Source: Eutreptiella sp. 'Long Island Sound 2002'
Taxonomy: Eukaryota > Euglenozoa > Euglenophyceae > Eutreptiales > Eutreptiaceae
Assembly (NCBI GenBank): GCA_964036045.1
Contig: OZ038399.1
Location: 24,250,044-24,314,043 of the forward strand
Direction of reading: 5' to 3'
DNA: 64,000 nucleotides
Shown here: one piece after another, positions 1-60,400 of the stretch
Numbering within the stretch: position 1 is the first letter of the stretch
How the letters are laid out: each line of letters opens with the position of its first letter
Translations under genes and position numbers: made by a program
Notes under the pieces: generated by a model
Seen by the model: the letters and a program-made list of their open reading frames with translations, nothing else
Databases searched by the model: none
Told to the model about the DNA's origin: nothing

Positions 1-172
1 ACAGCGGCCACGTGAACGGTCCCTGGGCAGGCGGTTTGCGCGCTGTGGAACGTGTTTTGCCCCAACTCCAACTCCCAACCCCCCCTTCCCTTTCTCCCTC
101 CCCCCCCTCCGTCCCTCCACCATTCACCTGCTGCCTTCGCCCCCCCCCCCCCCCCCGCCCCCCAACGGCCAC

Positions 173-190
173 ATGGCGGTGTTCAACAAG
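173..190 (+). CDS. candidate short upstream exon (MAVFNK) of the giant DUF3638 gene
   Basis: An ATG in a good translation-start context (GGCCACATGG) opens six codons that end exactly at a strong donor, AAG|GTAAAGT. The donor is phase 0, so it joins in frame to the first firm exon at 745. It could be the initiating exon, or the end of a longer exon, because this frame stays open back to the window start. The upstream stretch is a long pyrimidine tract with no AG close to this point, so I could not place an acceptor. The protein's true N-terminus is therefore unresolved. Family members often have several hundred more residues before this region. Confidence 0.3.
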
Positions 191-451
191 GTAAAGTCCA
201 CCAAAGGTACGGTGGTCATCACACTCTCCCCCGAGGGCCGTATGCTTCTCCTGCTCCACCACCACCGCATCAGCGACGCGGCCAATGCACCCACGGAAGA
301 CGTGTCCGCGCATTCCACACCAGAGGCAACTGCACACCGTATCCATCGGGCCCTCCGCGGCGTCGTAGGCAGGAGGACCTTGACCGGCGGCCTTCGTGCT
401 CGCCACAGGTTTCACTCAGGTCTCCGGCCCCGCCATGGGCCCGGGCAACAG

Positions 452-690
452 CCGCGGCTGCGGCTGCGGCTGCGGCTGTCGTCGTGATTGCACATCCCCT
501 AGTCACAGGCCCCTTCTCGGCCGCGGCTGCGGCTGCGGCTGCGGCTGTCGTCGTGATTGCACATCCCCTAGTCACAGGCCCCTTCGCGGCCGCGGCTGCG
601 GCTGTCGTCGTGATTGCACATCCCCTAGTCACAGGCCCCTTCTCGGCTGCGGCTGCGGCTGCGGCTGCGGCTGCGGCTGCGGCTCGTGTT
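452..690. repeat. GCGGCT array carrying three copies of a 57-69-bp unit
   Basis: GCGGCT hexamers alternate with three near-identical copies of a segment containing GTCGTGATTGCACATCCCC and TAGTCACAGGCCCCTT, starting near 476, 545 and 602. Spacing differs by whole hexamers (69 and 57 bases), as expected from slippage. It lies in the intron before exon 1. All frames are open and give poly-alanine or poly-glycine runs, which I treat as non-coding. Confidence 0.85.
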
Positions 691-744
691 TGCCTCCCTC
701 CTCCTCCGCCACGACTCTGCACCCACGCCTTTGTTCCTCCGCAG

Positions 745-47552
<46,808 letters not shown>

Positions 47553-48099
47553 GGGGGGGCGGCGTGCGGGCCCCCGTTCCGCTGAGGGGGACTCGAAGTC
47601 ATGCGATGGTTTGGTGTCCCTTGATGTGGACGGTAGGTCCTGTGTGCAGTGGAATGCCTCTGTTGAAGGCAGCCCCGCTCCCAGGGCTCCTTGTAACAAC
47701 CCAGCGCCAGGGGGAGTGGGGGGGGGCAGCCCCCTTTAAAAGATTGGGCCCAATTTTCCTCCAGGCCTTGGACCAATCAAAAATTGTCTCTGGCGCCTAC
47801 TTTAGACCACAAATTTTCCTAAAAACTCAGCACCACCCGGGGTCGGGTGGGGGGGGGGGCGTCGCCGTACGGGGGGGTGGACCCACCCACCCACCCACCC
47901 TAGACCCCCCCCCCCCAAAAGGGAGCCCTGCCCGCTCCCCCCGGCAGAGGGATACCTGTTCCTCCCCTTGTCACGCACCAAAACTGCCTTTCTCCGGGGG
48001 CTTGGGACAACCAATGCGGACAATCCCTCCCTGAAAACTGAAACCAGTGGACCTGGAAGTACCAGCCGGCACAATTACTCAGCCCTTGTGGCACCCTCC
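47553..48099. other. 3' flank of the gene
   Basis: GC-rich sequence after the stop codon. No AATAAA is present. It holds G and C runs (47851, 47907) and GGAAGTACCAGCCGGC near 48055, an echo of family B. I could not place a polyadenylation site. Confidence 0.5.
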
Positions 48100-48412
48100 C
48101 CCCCCCCCCCCCCGGCCCACCCATCCACGTGTGGAGGATACCGTCCTCAAAAGGCGCGCACGTACATCCACCCGGAAGTACCAACCGGCGTACTCCTTCA
48201 CCCTTTATGCCCCCCCCTCCCCAGGGATGCATCAGAACAGAGGGGGCCTCGGAGGCAGCCCCAGGAGTGGTTAGATAGGCGGTCGGAGGAGGTTGCCAAA
48301 GCGGTTGGGGGCGGTTACTGTCGGTTACAAATGCCATTGAAGCTGGCACTTGGCGTCAGGGAGACAGTGGCTGGGCATAGGCTGGGCGTCCTGGAGGGGG
48401 AGGGTGGGGGGG
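48100..48412 (+). repeat. dispersed family B, copy 2
   Basis: Full-length form with GTGGAGGATACCGTCC, CCCGGAAGTACCAACCGGCG, GGCGGTTACTGTCGGTTACA and GACAGTGGCTGGGCATAGGC, ending in a G-rich stretch. It shows the order of blocks without the internal duplication seen in copy 1. Confidence 0.88.
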
Positions 48413-48423
48413 TACCTCCAGGT

Positions 48424-48461
48424 CAAAGGAACAACAACCAGACGGAATGTCACTCAGGGGG
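48424..48461 (+). repeat. dispersed family A, copy 7 (38-base 3' end only)
   Basis: CAAAGGAACAACAACCAGAC followed by GGAATGTCACTCAGGGGG. This is the most truncated copy, consisting of only the family's 3' end. It lies directly between family B copy 2 and the 26-bp satellite. Confidence 0.75.
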
Positions 48462-48488
48462 TAACCCCCCCCCTTCCAATGCATCTCT

Positions 48489-51400
48489 GCCCCTCCCCCT
48501 GTGTATGAGGCCATGCCCCTCCCCCTGTGTATGAGGCCATGCCCCTCCCCCTGTGTATGAGGCCATGCCCCTCCCCCTGTGTATGAGGCCATGCCCCTCC
48601 CCCTGTGTATGAGGCCATGCCCCTCCCCCTGTGTATGAGGCCATGCCCCTCCCCCTGTGTATGAGGCCATGCCCCTCCCCCTGTGTATGAGGCCATGCCC
48701 CTCCCCCTGTGTATGAGGCCATGCCCCTCCCCCTGTGTATGAGGCCATGCCCCTCCCCCTGTGTATGAGGCCATGCCCCTCCCCCTGTGTATGAGGCCAT
48801 GCCCCTCCCCCTGTGTATGAGGCCATGCCCCTCCCCCTGTGTATGAGGCCATGCCCCTCCCCCTGTGTATGAGGCCATGCCCCTCCCCCTGTGTATGAGG
48901 CCATGCCCCTCCCCCTGTGTATGAGGCCATGCCCCTCCCCCTGTGTATGAGGCCATGCCCCTCCCCCTGTGTATGAGGCCATGCCCCTCCCCCTGTGTAT
49001 GACGCCATGCCCCTCCCCCCTGTGTATGAGGCCATGCCCCTCCCCCTGTGTATGAGGCCATGCCCCTCCCCCTGTGTATGAGGCCATGCCCCTCCCCCTG
49101 TGTATGAGGCCATGCCCCTCCCCCTGTGTATGAGGCCATGCCCCTCCCCCTGTGTATGAGGCCATGCCCCTCCCCCTGTGTATGAGGCCATGCCCCTCCC
49201 CCTGTGTATGAGGCCATGCCCCTCCCCCTGTGTATGAGGCCATGCCCCTCCCCCTGTGTATGAGGCCATGCCCCTCCCCCTGTGTATGAGGCCATGCCCC
49301 TCCCCCTGTGTATGAGGCCATGCCCCTCCCCCTGTGTATGAGGCCATGCCCCTCCCCCTGTGTATGAGGCCATGCCCCTCCCCCTGTGTATGAGGCCATG
49401 CCCCTCCCCCTGTGTATGAGGCCATGCCCCTCCCCCTGTGTATGAGGCCATGCCCCTCCCCCTGTGTATGAGGCCATGCCCCTCCCCCTGTGTATGAGGC
49501 CATGCCCCTCCCCCTGTGTATGAGGCCATGCCCCTCCCCCTGTGTATGAGGCCATGCCCCTCCCCCTGTGTATGAGGCCATGCCCCTCCCCCTGTGTATG
49601 AGGCCATGCCCCTCCCCCTGTGTATGAGGCCATGATGCCCCTCCCCCTGTGTATGAGGCCATGCCCCTCCCCCTGTGTATGAGGCCATGCCCCTCCCCCT
49701 GTGTATGAGGCCATGCCCCTCCCCCTGTGTATGAGGCCATGCCCCTCCCCCTGTGTATGAGGCCATGCCCCTCCCCCTGTGTATGAGGCCATGCCCCTCC
49801 CCCTGTGTATGAGGCCATGCCCCTCCCCCTGTGTATGAGGCCATGCCCCTCCCCCTGTGTATGAGGCCATGCCCCTCCCCCTGTGTATGAGGCCATGCCC
49901 CTCCCCCTGTGTATGAGGCCATGCCCCTCCCCCTGTGTATGAGGCCATGCCCCTCCCCCTGTGTATGAGGCCATGCCCCTCCCCCTGTGTATGAGGCCAT
50001 GCCCCTCCCCCTGTGTATGAGGCCATGCCCCTCCCCCTGTGTATGAGGCCATGCCCCTCCCCCTGTGTATGAGGCCATGCCCCTCCCCCTGTGTATGAGG
50101 CCATGCCCCTCCCCCTGTGTATGAGGCCATGCCCCTCCCCCTGTGTATGAGGCCATGCCCCTCCCCCTGTGTATGAGGCCATGCCCCTCCCCCTGTGTAT
50201 GAGGCCATGCCCCTCCCCCTGTGTATGAGGCCATGCCCCTCCCCCTGTGTATGAGGCCATGCCCCTCCCCCTGTGTATGAGGCCATGCCCCTCCCCCTGT
50301 GTATGAGGCCATGCCCCTCCCCCTGTGTATGAGGCCATGCCCCTCCCCCTGTGTATGAGGCCATGCCCCTCCCCCTGTGTATGAGGCCATGCCCCTCCCC
50401 CTGTGTATGAGGCCATGCCCCTCCCCCTGTGTATGAGGCCATGCCCCTCCCCCTGTGTATGAGGCCATGCCCCTCCCCCTGTGTATGAGGCCATGCCCCT
50501 CCCCCTGTGTATGAGGCCATGCCCCTCCCCCTGTGTATGAGGCCATGCCCCTCCCCCTGTGTATGAGGCCATGCCCTCCCCCTGTGTATGAGGCCATGCC
50601 CCTCCCCCTGTGTATGAGGCCATGCCCCTCCCCCTGTGTATGAGGCCATGCCCCTCCCCCTGTGTATGAGGCCATGCCCCTCCCCCTGTGTATGAGGCCA
50701 TGCCCCTCCCCCTGTGTATGAGGCCATGCCCCTCCCCCTGTGTATGAGGCCATGCCCCTCCCCCTGTGTATGAGGCCATGCCCCTCCCCCTGTGTATGAG
50801 GCCATGCCCCTCCCCCTGTGTATGAGGCCATGCCCCTCCCCCTGTGTATGAGGCCATGCCCCTCCCCCTGTGTATGAGGCCATGCCCCTCCCCCTGTGTA
50901 TGAGGCCATGCCCCTCCCCCTGTGTATGAGGCCATGCCCCTCCCCCTGTGTATGAGGCCATGCCCCTCCCCCTGTGTATGAGGCCATGCCCCTCCCCCTG
51001 TGTATGAGGCCATGCCCCTCCCCCTGTGTATGAGGCCATGCCCCTCCCCCTGTGTATGAGGCCATGCCCCTCCCCCTGTGTATGAGGCCATGCCCCTCCC
51101 CCTGTGTATGAGGCCATGCCCCTCCCCCTGTGTATGAGGCCATGCCCCTCCCCCTGTGTATGAGGCCATGCCCCTCCCCCTGTGTATGAGGCCATGCCCC
51201 TCCCCCTGTGTATGAGGCCATGCCCCTCCCCCTGTGTATGAGGCCATGCCCCTTCCCCCTGTGTATGAGGCCATGCCCCTCCCCCTGTGTATGAGGCCAT
51301 GCCCCTCCCCCTGTGTATGAGGCCATGCCCCTCCCCCCTGTGTATGAGGCCATGCCCCTCCCCCTGTGTATGAGGCCATGCCCCTCCCCCTGTGTATGAG

Positions 51401-54400
51401 GCCATGCCCCTCCCCCTGTGTATGAGGCCATGCCCCTCCCCCTGTGTATGAGGCCATGCCCCTCCCCCTGTGTATGAGGCCATGCCCCTCCCCCTGTGTA
51501 TGAGGCCATGCCCCTCCCCCTGTGTATGAGGCCATGCCCCTCCCCCTGTGTATGAGGCCATGCCCCTCCCCCTGTGTATGAGGCCATGCCCCTCCCCCTG
51601 TGTATGAGGCCATGCCCCTCCCCCTGTGTATGAGGCCATGCCCCTCCCCCTGTGTATGAGGCCATGCCCCTCCCCCTGTGTATGAGGCCATGCCCCTCCC
51701 CCTGTGTATGAGGCCATGCCCCTCCCCCTGTGTATGAGGCCATGCCCCTCCCCCTGTGTATGAGGCCATGCCCCTCCCCCTGTGTATGAGGCCATGCCCC
51801 TCCCCCTGTGTATGAGGCCATGCCCCTCCCCCTGTGTATGAGGCCATGCCCCTCCCCCTGTGTATGAGGCCATGCCCCTCCCCCTGTGTATGAGGCCATG
51901 CCCCTCCCCCTGTGTATGAGGCCATGCCCCTCCCCCTGTGTATGAGGCCATGCCCCTCCCCCTGTGTATGAGGCCATGCCCCTCCCCCTGTGTATGAGGC
52001 CATGCCCCTCCCCCTGTGTATGAGGCCATGCCCCTCCCCCTGTGTATGAGGCCATGCCCCTCCCCCTGTGTATGAGGCCATGCCCCTCCCCCTGTGTATG
52101 AGGCCATGCCCCTCCCCCTGTGTATGAGGCCATGCCCCTCCCCCTGTGTATGAGGCCATGCCCCTCCCCCTGTGTATGAGGCCATGCCCCTCCCCCTGTG
52201 TATGAGGCCATGCCCCTCCCCCTGTGTATGAGGCCATGCCCCTCCCCCTGTGTATGAGGCCATGCCCCTCCCCCTGTGTATGAGGCCATGCCCCTCCCCC
52301 TGTGTATGAGGCCATGCCCCTCCCCCTGTGTATGAGGCCATGCCCCTCCCCCTGTGTATGAGGCCATGCCCCTCCCCCTGTGTATGAGGCCATGCCCCTC
52401 CCCCTGTGTATGAGGCCATGCTCCTCCCCCTGTGTATGAGGCCATGCCCCTCCCCCTGTGTATGAGGCCATGCCCCCTCCCCCTGTGTATGAGGCCATGC
52501 CCCTCCCCCTGTGTATGAGGCCATGCCCCTCCCCCTGTGTATGAGGCCATGCCCCTCCCCCTGTGTATGAGGCCATGCCCCTCCCCCTGTGTATGAGGCC
52601 ATGCCCCTCCCCCTGTGTATGAGGCCATGCCCCTCCCCCTGTGTATGAGGCCATGCCCCTCCCCCTGTGTATGAGGCCATGCCCCTCCCCCTGTGTATGA
52701 GGCCATGCTCCTCCCCCTGTGTATGAGGCCATGCTCCTCCCCCTGTGTATGAGGCCATGCCCCTCCCCCTGTGTATGAGGCCATGCCCCTCCCCCTGTGT
52801 ATGAGGCCATGCCCCTCCCCCTGTGTATGAGGCCATGCCCCTCCCCCTGTGTATGAGGCCATGCCCCTCCCCCTGTGTATGGCGCCATGCCTTTCCCCCT
52901 CCCCTGTGTATGAGGCCATGCCCCTCCCCCTGTGTATGAGGCCATGCCCCTCCCCCTGTGTATGAGGCCATGCCCCTCCCCCTGTGTATGAGGCCATGCC
53001 CCTCCCCCTGTGTATGAGGCCATGCCCCTCCCCCTGTGTATGAGGCCATGCCCCTCCCCCTGTGTATGAGGCCATGCCCCTCCCCCTGTGTATGAGGCCA
53101 TGCCCCTCCCCCTGTGTATGAGGCCATGCCCCTCCCCCTGTGTATGAGGCCATGCCCCTCCCCCTGTGTATGAGGCCATGCCCCTCCCCCTGTGTATGAG
53201 GCCATGCCCCTCCCCCTGTGTATGAGGCCATGCCCCTCCCCCTGTGTATGAGGCCATGCCCCTCCCCCTGTGTATGAGGCCATGCCCCTCCCCCTGTGTA
53301 TGAGGCCATGCCCCTCCCCCTGTGTATGAGGCCATGCCCCTCCCCCTATGTATGAGGCCATGCCCCTCCCCCTGTGTATGAGGCCATGCCCCTCCCCCTG
53401 TGTATGAGGCCATGCCCTTCCCCCTGTGTATGAGGCCATCCTCCTCCCCCTGTGTATGAGGCCATGCCCCTCCCCCTGTGTATGAGGCCATGCCCCTCCC
53501 CCTGTGTATGAGGCCATGCCCCTCCCCCTGTGTATGAGGCCATGCCCCTCCCCCTGTGTATGAGGCCATGCCCCTCCCCCTGTGTATGAGGCCATGCCCC
53601 TCCCCCTATGTATGAGGCCATGCCCCTCCCCCTGTGTATGAGGCCATGCCCCTCCCCCTGTGTATGAGGCCATGCCCCTCCCCCTGTGTATGAGGCCATG
53701 CCCCTCCCCCTGTGTATGAGGCCATGCCCCCCTGTCCCCCTGTGTATGAGGCCATGCCCCTCCCCCTGTGTATGAGGCCATGCCCCTCCCCCTGTGTATG
53801 AGGCCATGCCCCTCCCCCTGTGTATGAGGCCATGCCCCTCCCCCTGTGTATGAGGCCATGCCCCTCCCCCTGTGTATGAGGCCATGCCCCTCCCCCTGTG
53901 TATGAGGCCATGCCCCTCCCCCTGTGTATGAGGCCATGCCCCTCCCCCTGTGTATGAGGCCATGCCCCTCCCCCTGTGTATGAGGCCATGCCCCTCCCCC
54001 TGTGTATGAGGCCATGCCCCTCCCCCTGTGTATGAGGCCATGCCCCTCCCCCTGTGTATGAGGCCATGCCCCTCCCCCTGTGTATGAGGCCATGCCCCTC
54101 CCCCTGTGTATGAGGCCATGCTCCTCCCCCTGTGTATGAGGCCATGCTCCTCCCCCTGTGTATGAGGCCATGCCCCTCCCCCTGTGTATGAGGCCATGCC
54201 CCTCCCCCTGTGTATGAGGCCATGCCCCTCCCCCTGTGTATGAGGCCATGCCCCTCCCCCTGTGTATGAGGCCATGCCCCTCCCCCTGTGTATGAGGCCA
54301 TGCCCCTCCCCCTGTGTATGAGGCCATGCCCCTCCCCCTGTGTATGAGGCCATGCCCCTCCCCCTGTGTATGAGGCCATGCTCCCTCCCCCTGTGTATGA

Positions 54401-57400
54401 GGCCATGCCCCTCCCCCTGTGTATGAGGCCATGCCCCTCCCCCTGTGTATGAGGCCATGCCCCTCCCCCTGTGTATGAGGCCATGCCCCTCCCCCTGTGT
54501 ATGAGGCCATGCCCCTCCCCCTGTGTATGAGGCCATGCCCCTCCCCCTGTGTATGAGGCCATGCCCCTCCCCCTGTGTATGAGGCCATGCCCCTCCCCCT
54601 GTGTATGAGGCCATGCCCCTCCCCCTGTGTATGAGGCCATGCCCCTCCCCCTGTGTATGAGGCCATGCCCCTCCCCCTGTGTATGAGGCCATGCCCCTCC
54701 CCCTGTGTATGAGGCCATGCCCCTCCCCCTGTGTATGAGGCCATGCCCCTCCCCCTGTGTATGAGGCCATGCCCCTCCCCCTGTGTATGAGGCCATGCCC
54801 CTCCCCCTGTGTATGAGGCCATGCCCCTCCCCCTGTGTATGAGGCCATGCCCCTCCCCCTGTGTATGAGGCCATGCCCCTCCCCCTGTGTATGAGGCCAT
54901 GCCCCTCCCCCTGTGTATGAGGCCATGCTCCTCCCCCTGTGTATGAGGCCATGCCCCTCCCCCTGTGTATGAGGCCATGCCCCTCCCCCTGTGTATGAGG
55001 CCATGCCCCTCCCCCTGTGTATGAGGCCATGCCCCTCCCCCTGTGTATGAGGCCATGCCCCTCCCCCTGTGTATGAGGCCATGCCCCTCCCCCTGTGTAT
55101 GAGGCCATGCCCCTCCCCCTGTGTATGAGGCCATGCCCCTCCCCCTGTGTATGAGGCCATGCCCCTCCCCCTGTGTATGAGGCCATGCCCCTCCCCCTGT
55201 GTATGAGGCCATGCCCCTCCCCCTGTGTATGAGGCCATGCCCCTCCCCCTGTGTATGAGGCCATGCCCCTCCCCCTGTGTATGAGGCCATGCCCCTCCCC
55301 CTGTGTATGAGGCCATGCCCCTCCCCCTGTGTATGAGGCCATGCCCCTCCCCCTGTGTATGAGGCCATGCCCCTCCCCCTGTGTATGAGGCCATGCCCCT
55401 CCCCCTGTGTATGAGGCCATGCCCCTCCCCCTGTGTATGAGGCCATGCCCCTCCCCCTGTGTATGAGGCCATGCCCCTCCCCCTGTGTATGAGGCCATGC
55501 CCCTCCCCCTGTGTATGAGGCCATGCCCCTCCCCCTGTGTATGAGGCCATGCCCCTCCCCCTGTGTATGAGGCCATGCCCCTCCCCCTGTGTATGAGGCC
55601 ATGCCCTCCCCCTGTGTATGAGGCCATGCCCCTCCCCCTGTGTATGAGGCCATGCCCCCTCCCCCTGTGTATGAGGCCATGCCCCTCCCCCTGTGTATGA
55701 GGCCATGCCCCTCCCCCTGTGTATGAGGCCATGCCCCTCCCCCTGTGTATGAGGCCATGCCCCTCCCCCTGTGTATGAGGCCATGCCCCTCCCCCTGTGT
55801 ATGAGGCCATGCCCCTCCCCCTGTGTATGAGGCCATGCCCCTCCCCTGTGTATGAGGCCATGCCCCTCCCCCTGTGTATGAGGCCATGCCCCTCCCCCTG
55901 TGTATGAGGCCATGCCCCTCCCCCTGTGTATGAGGCCATGCCCCTCCCCCTGTGTATGAGGCCATGCCCCTCCCCCTGTGTATGAGGCCATGCCCCTCCC
56001 CCTGTGTATGAGGCCATGCCCCTCCCCCTGTGTATGAGGCCATGCCCCTCCCCCTGTGTATGAGGCCATGCCCCTCCCCCTGTGTATGAGGCCATGCCCC
56101 TCCCCCTGTGTATGAGGCCATGCCCCTCCCCCTGTGTATGAGGCCATGCCCCTCCCCCTGTGTATGAGGCCATGCCCCTCCCCCTGTGTATGAGGCCATG
56201 CCCCTCCCCCTGTGTATGAGGCCATGCCCCTCCCCCTGTGTATGAGGCCATGCCCCTCCCCCTGTGTATGAGGCCATGCCCCTCCCCCTGTGTATGAGGC
56301 CATGCTCCTCCCCCTGTGTATGAGGCCATGCCCCTCCCCCTGTGTATGAGGCCATGCCCCTCCCCCTGTGTATGAGGCCATGCCCCTCCCCCTGTGTATG
56401 AGGCCATGCCCCTCCCCCTGTGTATGAGGCCATGCCCTCCCCCTGTGTATGAGGCCATGCCCCTCCCCCTGTGTATGAGGCCATGCCCCTCCCCCTGTGT
56501 ATGAGGCCATGCCCCTCCCCCTGTGTATGAGGCCATGCCCCTCCCCCTGTGTATGAGGCCATGCCCCTCCCCCTGTGTATGAGGCCATGCCCCTCCCCCT
56601 GTGTATGAGGCCATGCCCCTCCCCCTGTGTATGAGGCCATGCCCCTCCCCCTGTGTATGAGGCCATGCCCCTCCCCCTGTGTATGAGGCCATGCCCCTCC
56701 CCCTGTGTATGAGGCCATGCCCCTCCCCCTGTGTATGAGGCCATGCCCCTCCCCCTGTGTATGAGGCCATGCCCCTCCCCCTGTGTATGAGGCCATGCCC
56801 CTCCCCCTGTGTATGAGGCCATGCCCCTCCCCCTGTGTATGAGGCCATGCCCCTCCCCCTGTGTATGAGGCCATGCCCCTCCCCCTGTGTATGAGGCCAT
56901 GCCCCTCCCCCTGTGTATGAGGCCATGCCCCTCCCCCTGTGTATGAGGCCATGCCTCCCCCTGTTGTATGAGGCCATGCCCTGGCCATGCTCCTCCCCTG
57001 TGTATGAGGCCATGCCCCTCCCCCTGTGTATGAGGCCATGCCCCTCCCCCTGTGTATGAGGCCATGCCCCTCCCCCTGTGTATGAGGCCATGCCCCTCCC
57101 CCTGTGTATGAGGCCATGCCCCTCCCCCTGTGTATGAGGCCATGCCCCTCCCCCTGTGTATGAGGCCATGCCCCTCCCCCTGTGTATGAGGCCATGCCCC
57201 TCCCCCTGTGTATGAGGCCATGCCCCTCCCCCTGTGTATGAGGCCATGCCCCTCCCCCTGTGTATGAGGCCATGCCCCTCCCCCTGTGTATGAGGCCATG
57301 CCCCTCCCCCTGTGTATGAGGCCATGCCCCTCCCCCTGTGTATGAGGCCATGCCCCTCCCCCTGTGTATGAGGCCATGCCCCTCCCCCTGTGTATGAGGC

Positions 57401-60400
57401 CATGCCCCTCCCCCTGTGTATGAGGCCATGCCCCTCCCCCTGTGTATGAGGCCATGCCCCTCCCCCTGTGTATGAGGCCATGCCCCTCCCCCTGTGTATG
57501 AGGCCATGCCCCTCCCCCTGTGTATGAGGCCATGCCCCTCCCCCTGTGTATGAGGCCATGCCCCTCCCCCTGTGTATGAGGCCATGCCCCTCCCCCTGTG
57601 TATGAGGCCATGCCCCTCCCCCTGTGTATGAGGCCATGCCCCTCCCCCTGTGTATGAGGCCATGCCCCTCCCCCTGTGTATGAGGCCATGCCCCTCCCCC
57701 TGTGTATGAGGCCATGCCCCTCCCCCTGTGTATGAGGCCATGCCCCTCCCCCTGTGTATGAGGCCATGCCCCTCCCCCTGTGTATGAGGCCATGCCCCTC
57801 CCCCTGTGTATGAGGCCATGCCCCTCCCCCTGTGTATGAGGCCATGCCCCTCCCCCTGTGTATGAGGCCATGCCCCTCCCCCTGTGTATGAGGCCATGCC
57901 CCTCCCCCTGTGTATGAGGCCATGCCCCTCCCCCTGTGTATGAGGCCATGCCCCTCCCCCTGTGTATGAGGCCATGCCCCTCCCCCTGTGTATGAGGCCA
58001 TGCCCCTCCCCCTGTGTATGAGGCCATGCCCCTCCCCCTGTGTATGAGGCCATGCCCCTCCCCCTGTGTATGAGGCCATGCCCCTCCCCCTGTGTATGAG
58101 GCCATGCCCTCCCCCTGTGTATGAGGCCATGCCCCTCCCCCTGTGTATGAGGCCATGCCCCTCCCCCTGTGTATGAGGCCATGCCCCTCCCCCTGTGTAT
58201 GAGGCCATGCCCCTCCCCCTGTGTATGAGGCCATGCCCCTCCCCCTGTGTATGAGGCCATGCCCCTCCCCTGTGTATGAGGCCATGCCCCTCCCCCTGTG
58301 TATGAGGCCATGCCCCTCCCCCTGTGTATGAGGCCATGCCCCTCCCCCTGTGTATGAGGCCATGCCCCTCCCCCTGTGTATGAGGCCATGCCCCTCCCCT
58401 GTGTATGAGGCCATGCCCCTCCCCCTGTGTATGAGGCCATGCCCCTCCCCCTGTGTATGAGGCCATGCCCCTCCCCCTGTGTATGAGGCCATGCCCCTCC
58501 CCCTGTGTATGAGGCCATGCCCCTCCCCCTGTGTATGAGGCCATGCCCTCCCCCTGTGTATGAGGCCTGCCCCTCCCCCTGTGTATGAGGCCATGCCCCT
58601 CCCCTGTGTATGAGGCCATGCCCTGTGTCTGAGGCCATGCCCCCCCCCCTGTGTATGAGGCCATGCCCTCCCCTTGTGTATGAGGCCATGCCCTCCCCTG
58701 TGTATGAGGCCATGCCCTCCCCTGTGTATGAGGCCATGCCCTCCCCTGTGTATGAGTCATGCCCCTCCCCCTGTGTATGAGGCCATGCCCTCCCCTGTGT
58801 ATGAGGCCATGACCCCCCTGTGTATGAGGCCATGCCCCTCCCCCGTGTGTATGAGGCCATGCCCCTCCCCCTGTGTATATACTCGAGTATATGCCTCCCC
58901 TGTGTATGAGGGCCATGCCCTCCCCCTGTGTATGAGGCCATTGCCCCTCCCCCTGTGTAATGAGGCCCCCCCCTGTTNNNNNNNNNNNNNNNNNNNNNNN
59001 NNNNNNNNNNNNNNNNNNNNNNNNNNNNNNNNNNNNNNNNNNNNNNNNNNNNNNNNNNNNNNNNNNNNNNNNNNNNNNNNNNNNNNNNNNNNNNNNNNNN
59101 NNNNNNNNNNNNNNNNNNNNNNNNNNNNNNNNNNNNNNNNNNNNNNNNNNNNNNNNNNNNNNNNNNNNNNNNNNNNNGAGGCCATGCCCTCCCCCTGTGT
59201 ATGAGGCCCGTGAGGCCATGCCCCTCCCCCTGTGTATGAGGCCATGCCCCGCCCCCTGTGTATGAGGCCATGCCCCTCCCCCTGTGTATGAGGCCATGCC
59301 CCTCCCCCTGTGTATGAGGCCATGCCCCTCCCCCTGTGTATGAGGCCATGTTACAACCCAGAGTCCCCCTGTGTATGAGGCCATGCCCCTCCCCCTGTGT
59401 ATGAGGCCATGCCCCTCCCCCTGTGTATGAGGCCATGCTCCTCCCCCTGTGTATGAGGCCATGCCCTCCCCCTGTGTATGAGGCCATGCCCCTCCCCCTG
59501 TGTATGAGGCCATGCCCCTCCCCCTGTGTATGAGGCCATGCCCCTCCCCCTGTGTATGAGGCCATGCCCCTCCCCTGTGTATGAGGCCATGCCCTCCCCC
59601 TGTGTATGAGGCCATGCCCCTCCCCCTGTGTATGAGGCCATGCCCCTCCCCCTGTGTATGAGGCCATGCCCCTCCCCCTGTGTATGAGGCCATGCCCCTC
59701 CCCCTGTGTATGAGGCCATGCCCCTCCCCCTGTGTATGAGGCCATGCCCCTCCCCCTGTGTATGAGGCCATGCCCCTCCCCCTGTGTATGAGGCCATGCC
59801 CCTCCCCCTGTGTATGAGGCCATGCCCCTCCCCCTGTGTATGAGGCCATGCCCCTCCCCCTGTGTATGAGGCCATGCCCCTCCCCCTGTGTATGAGGCCA
59901 TGCCCCTCCCCTGTGTATGAGGCCATGCCCCTCCCCCTGTGTATGAGGCCATGCCCCTCCCCCTGTGTATGAGGCCATGCCCCTCCCCCTGTGTATGAGG
60001 CCATGCCCCTCCCCCTGTGTATGAGGCCATGCCCCTCCCCCTGTGTATGAGGCCATGCCCCTCCCCCTGTGTATGAGGCCATGCCCCTCCCCCTGTGTAT
60101 GAGGCCATGCCCCTCCCCCTGTGTATGAGGCCATGCCCCTCCCCCTGTGTATGAGGCCATGCCCCTCCCCCTGTGTATGAGGCCATGCCCCTCCCCCTGT
60201 GTATGAGGCCATGCCCCTCCCCCTGTGTATGAGGCCATGCCCCTCCCCCTGTGTATGAGGCCATGCCCCTCCCCCTGTGTATGAGGCCATGCCCCTCCCC
60301 CTGTGTATGAGGCCATGCCCCTCCCCCTGTGTATGAGGCCATGCCCCTCCCCCTGTGTATGAGGCCATGCCCCTCCCCCTGTGTATGAGGCCATGCCCCT

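Noticed and set aside
191-487. Continuation of the 173 frame as an exon (KGTVVITLSPEGRMLLLLHHHR and onward)
   Set aside because: It looks partly protein-like and has a possible donor at 365. But it would ignore the strong donor at 190 and soon runs into Arg-rich repeat-derived sequence. I could not support it.
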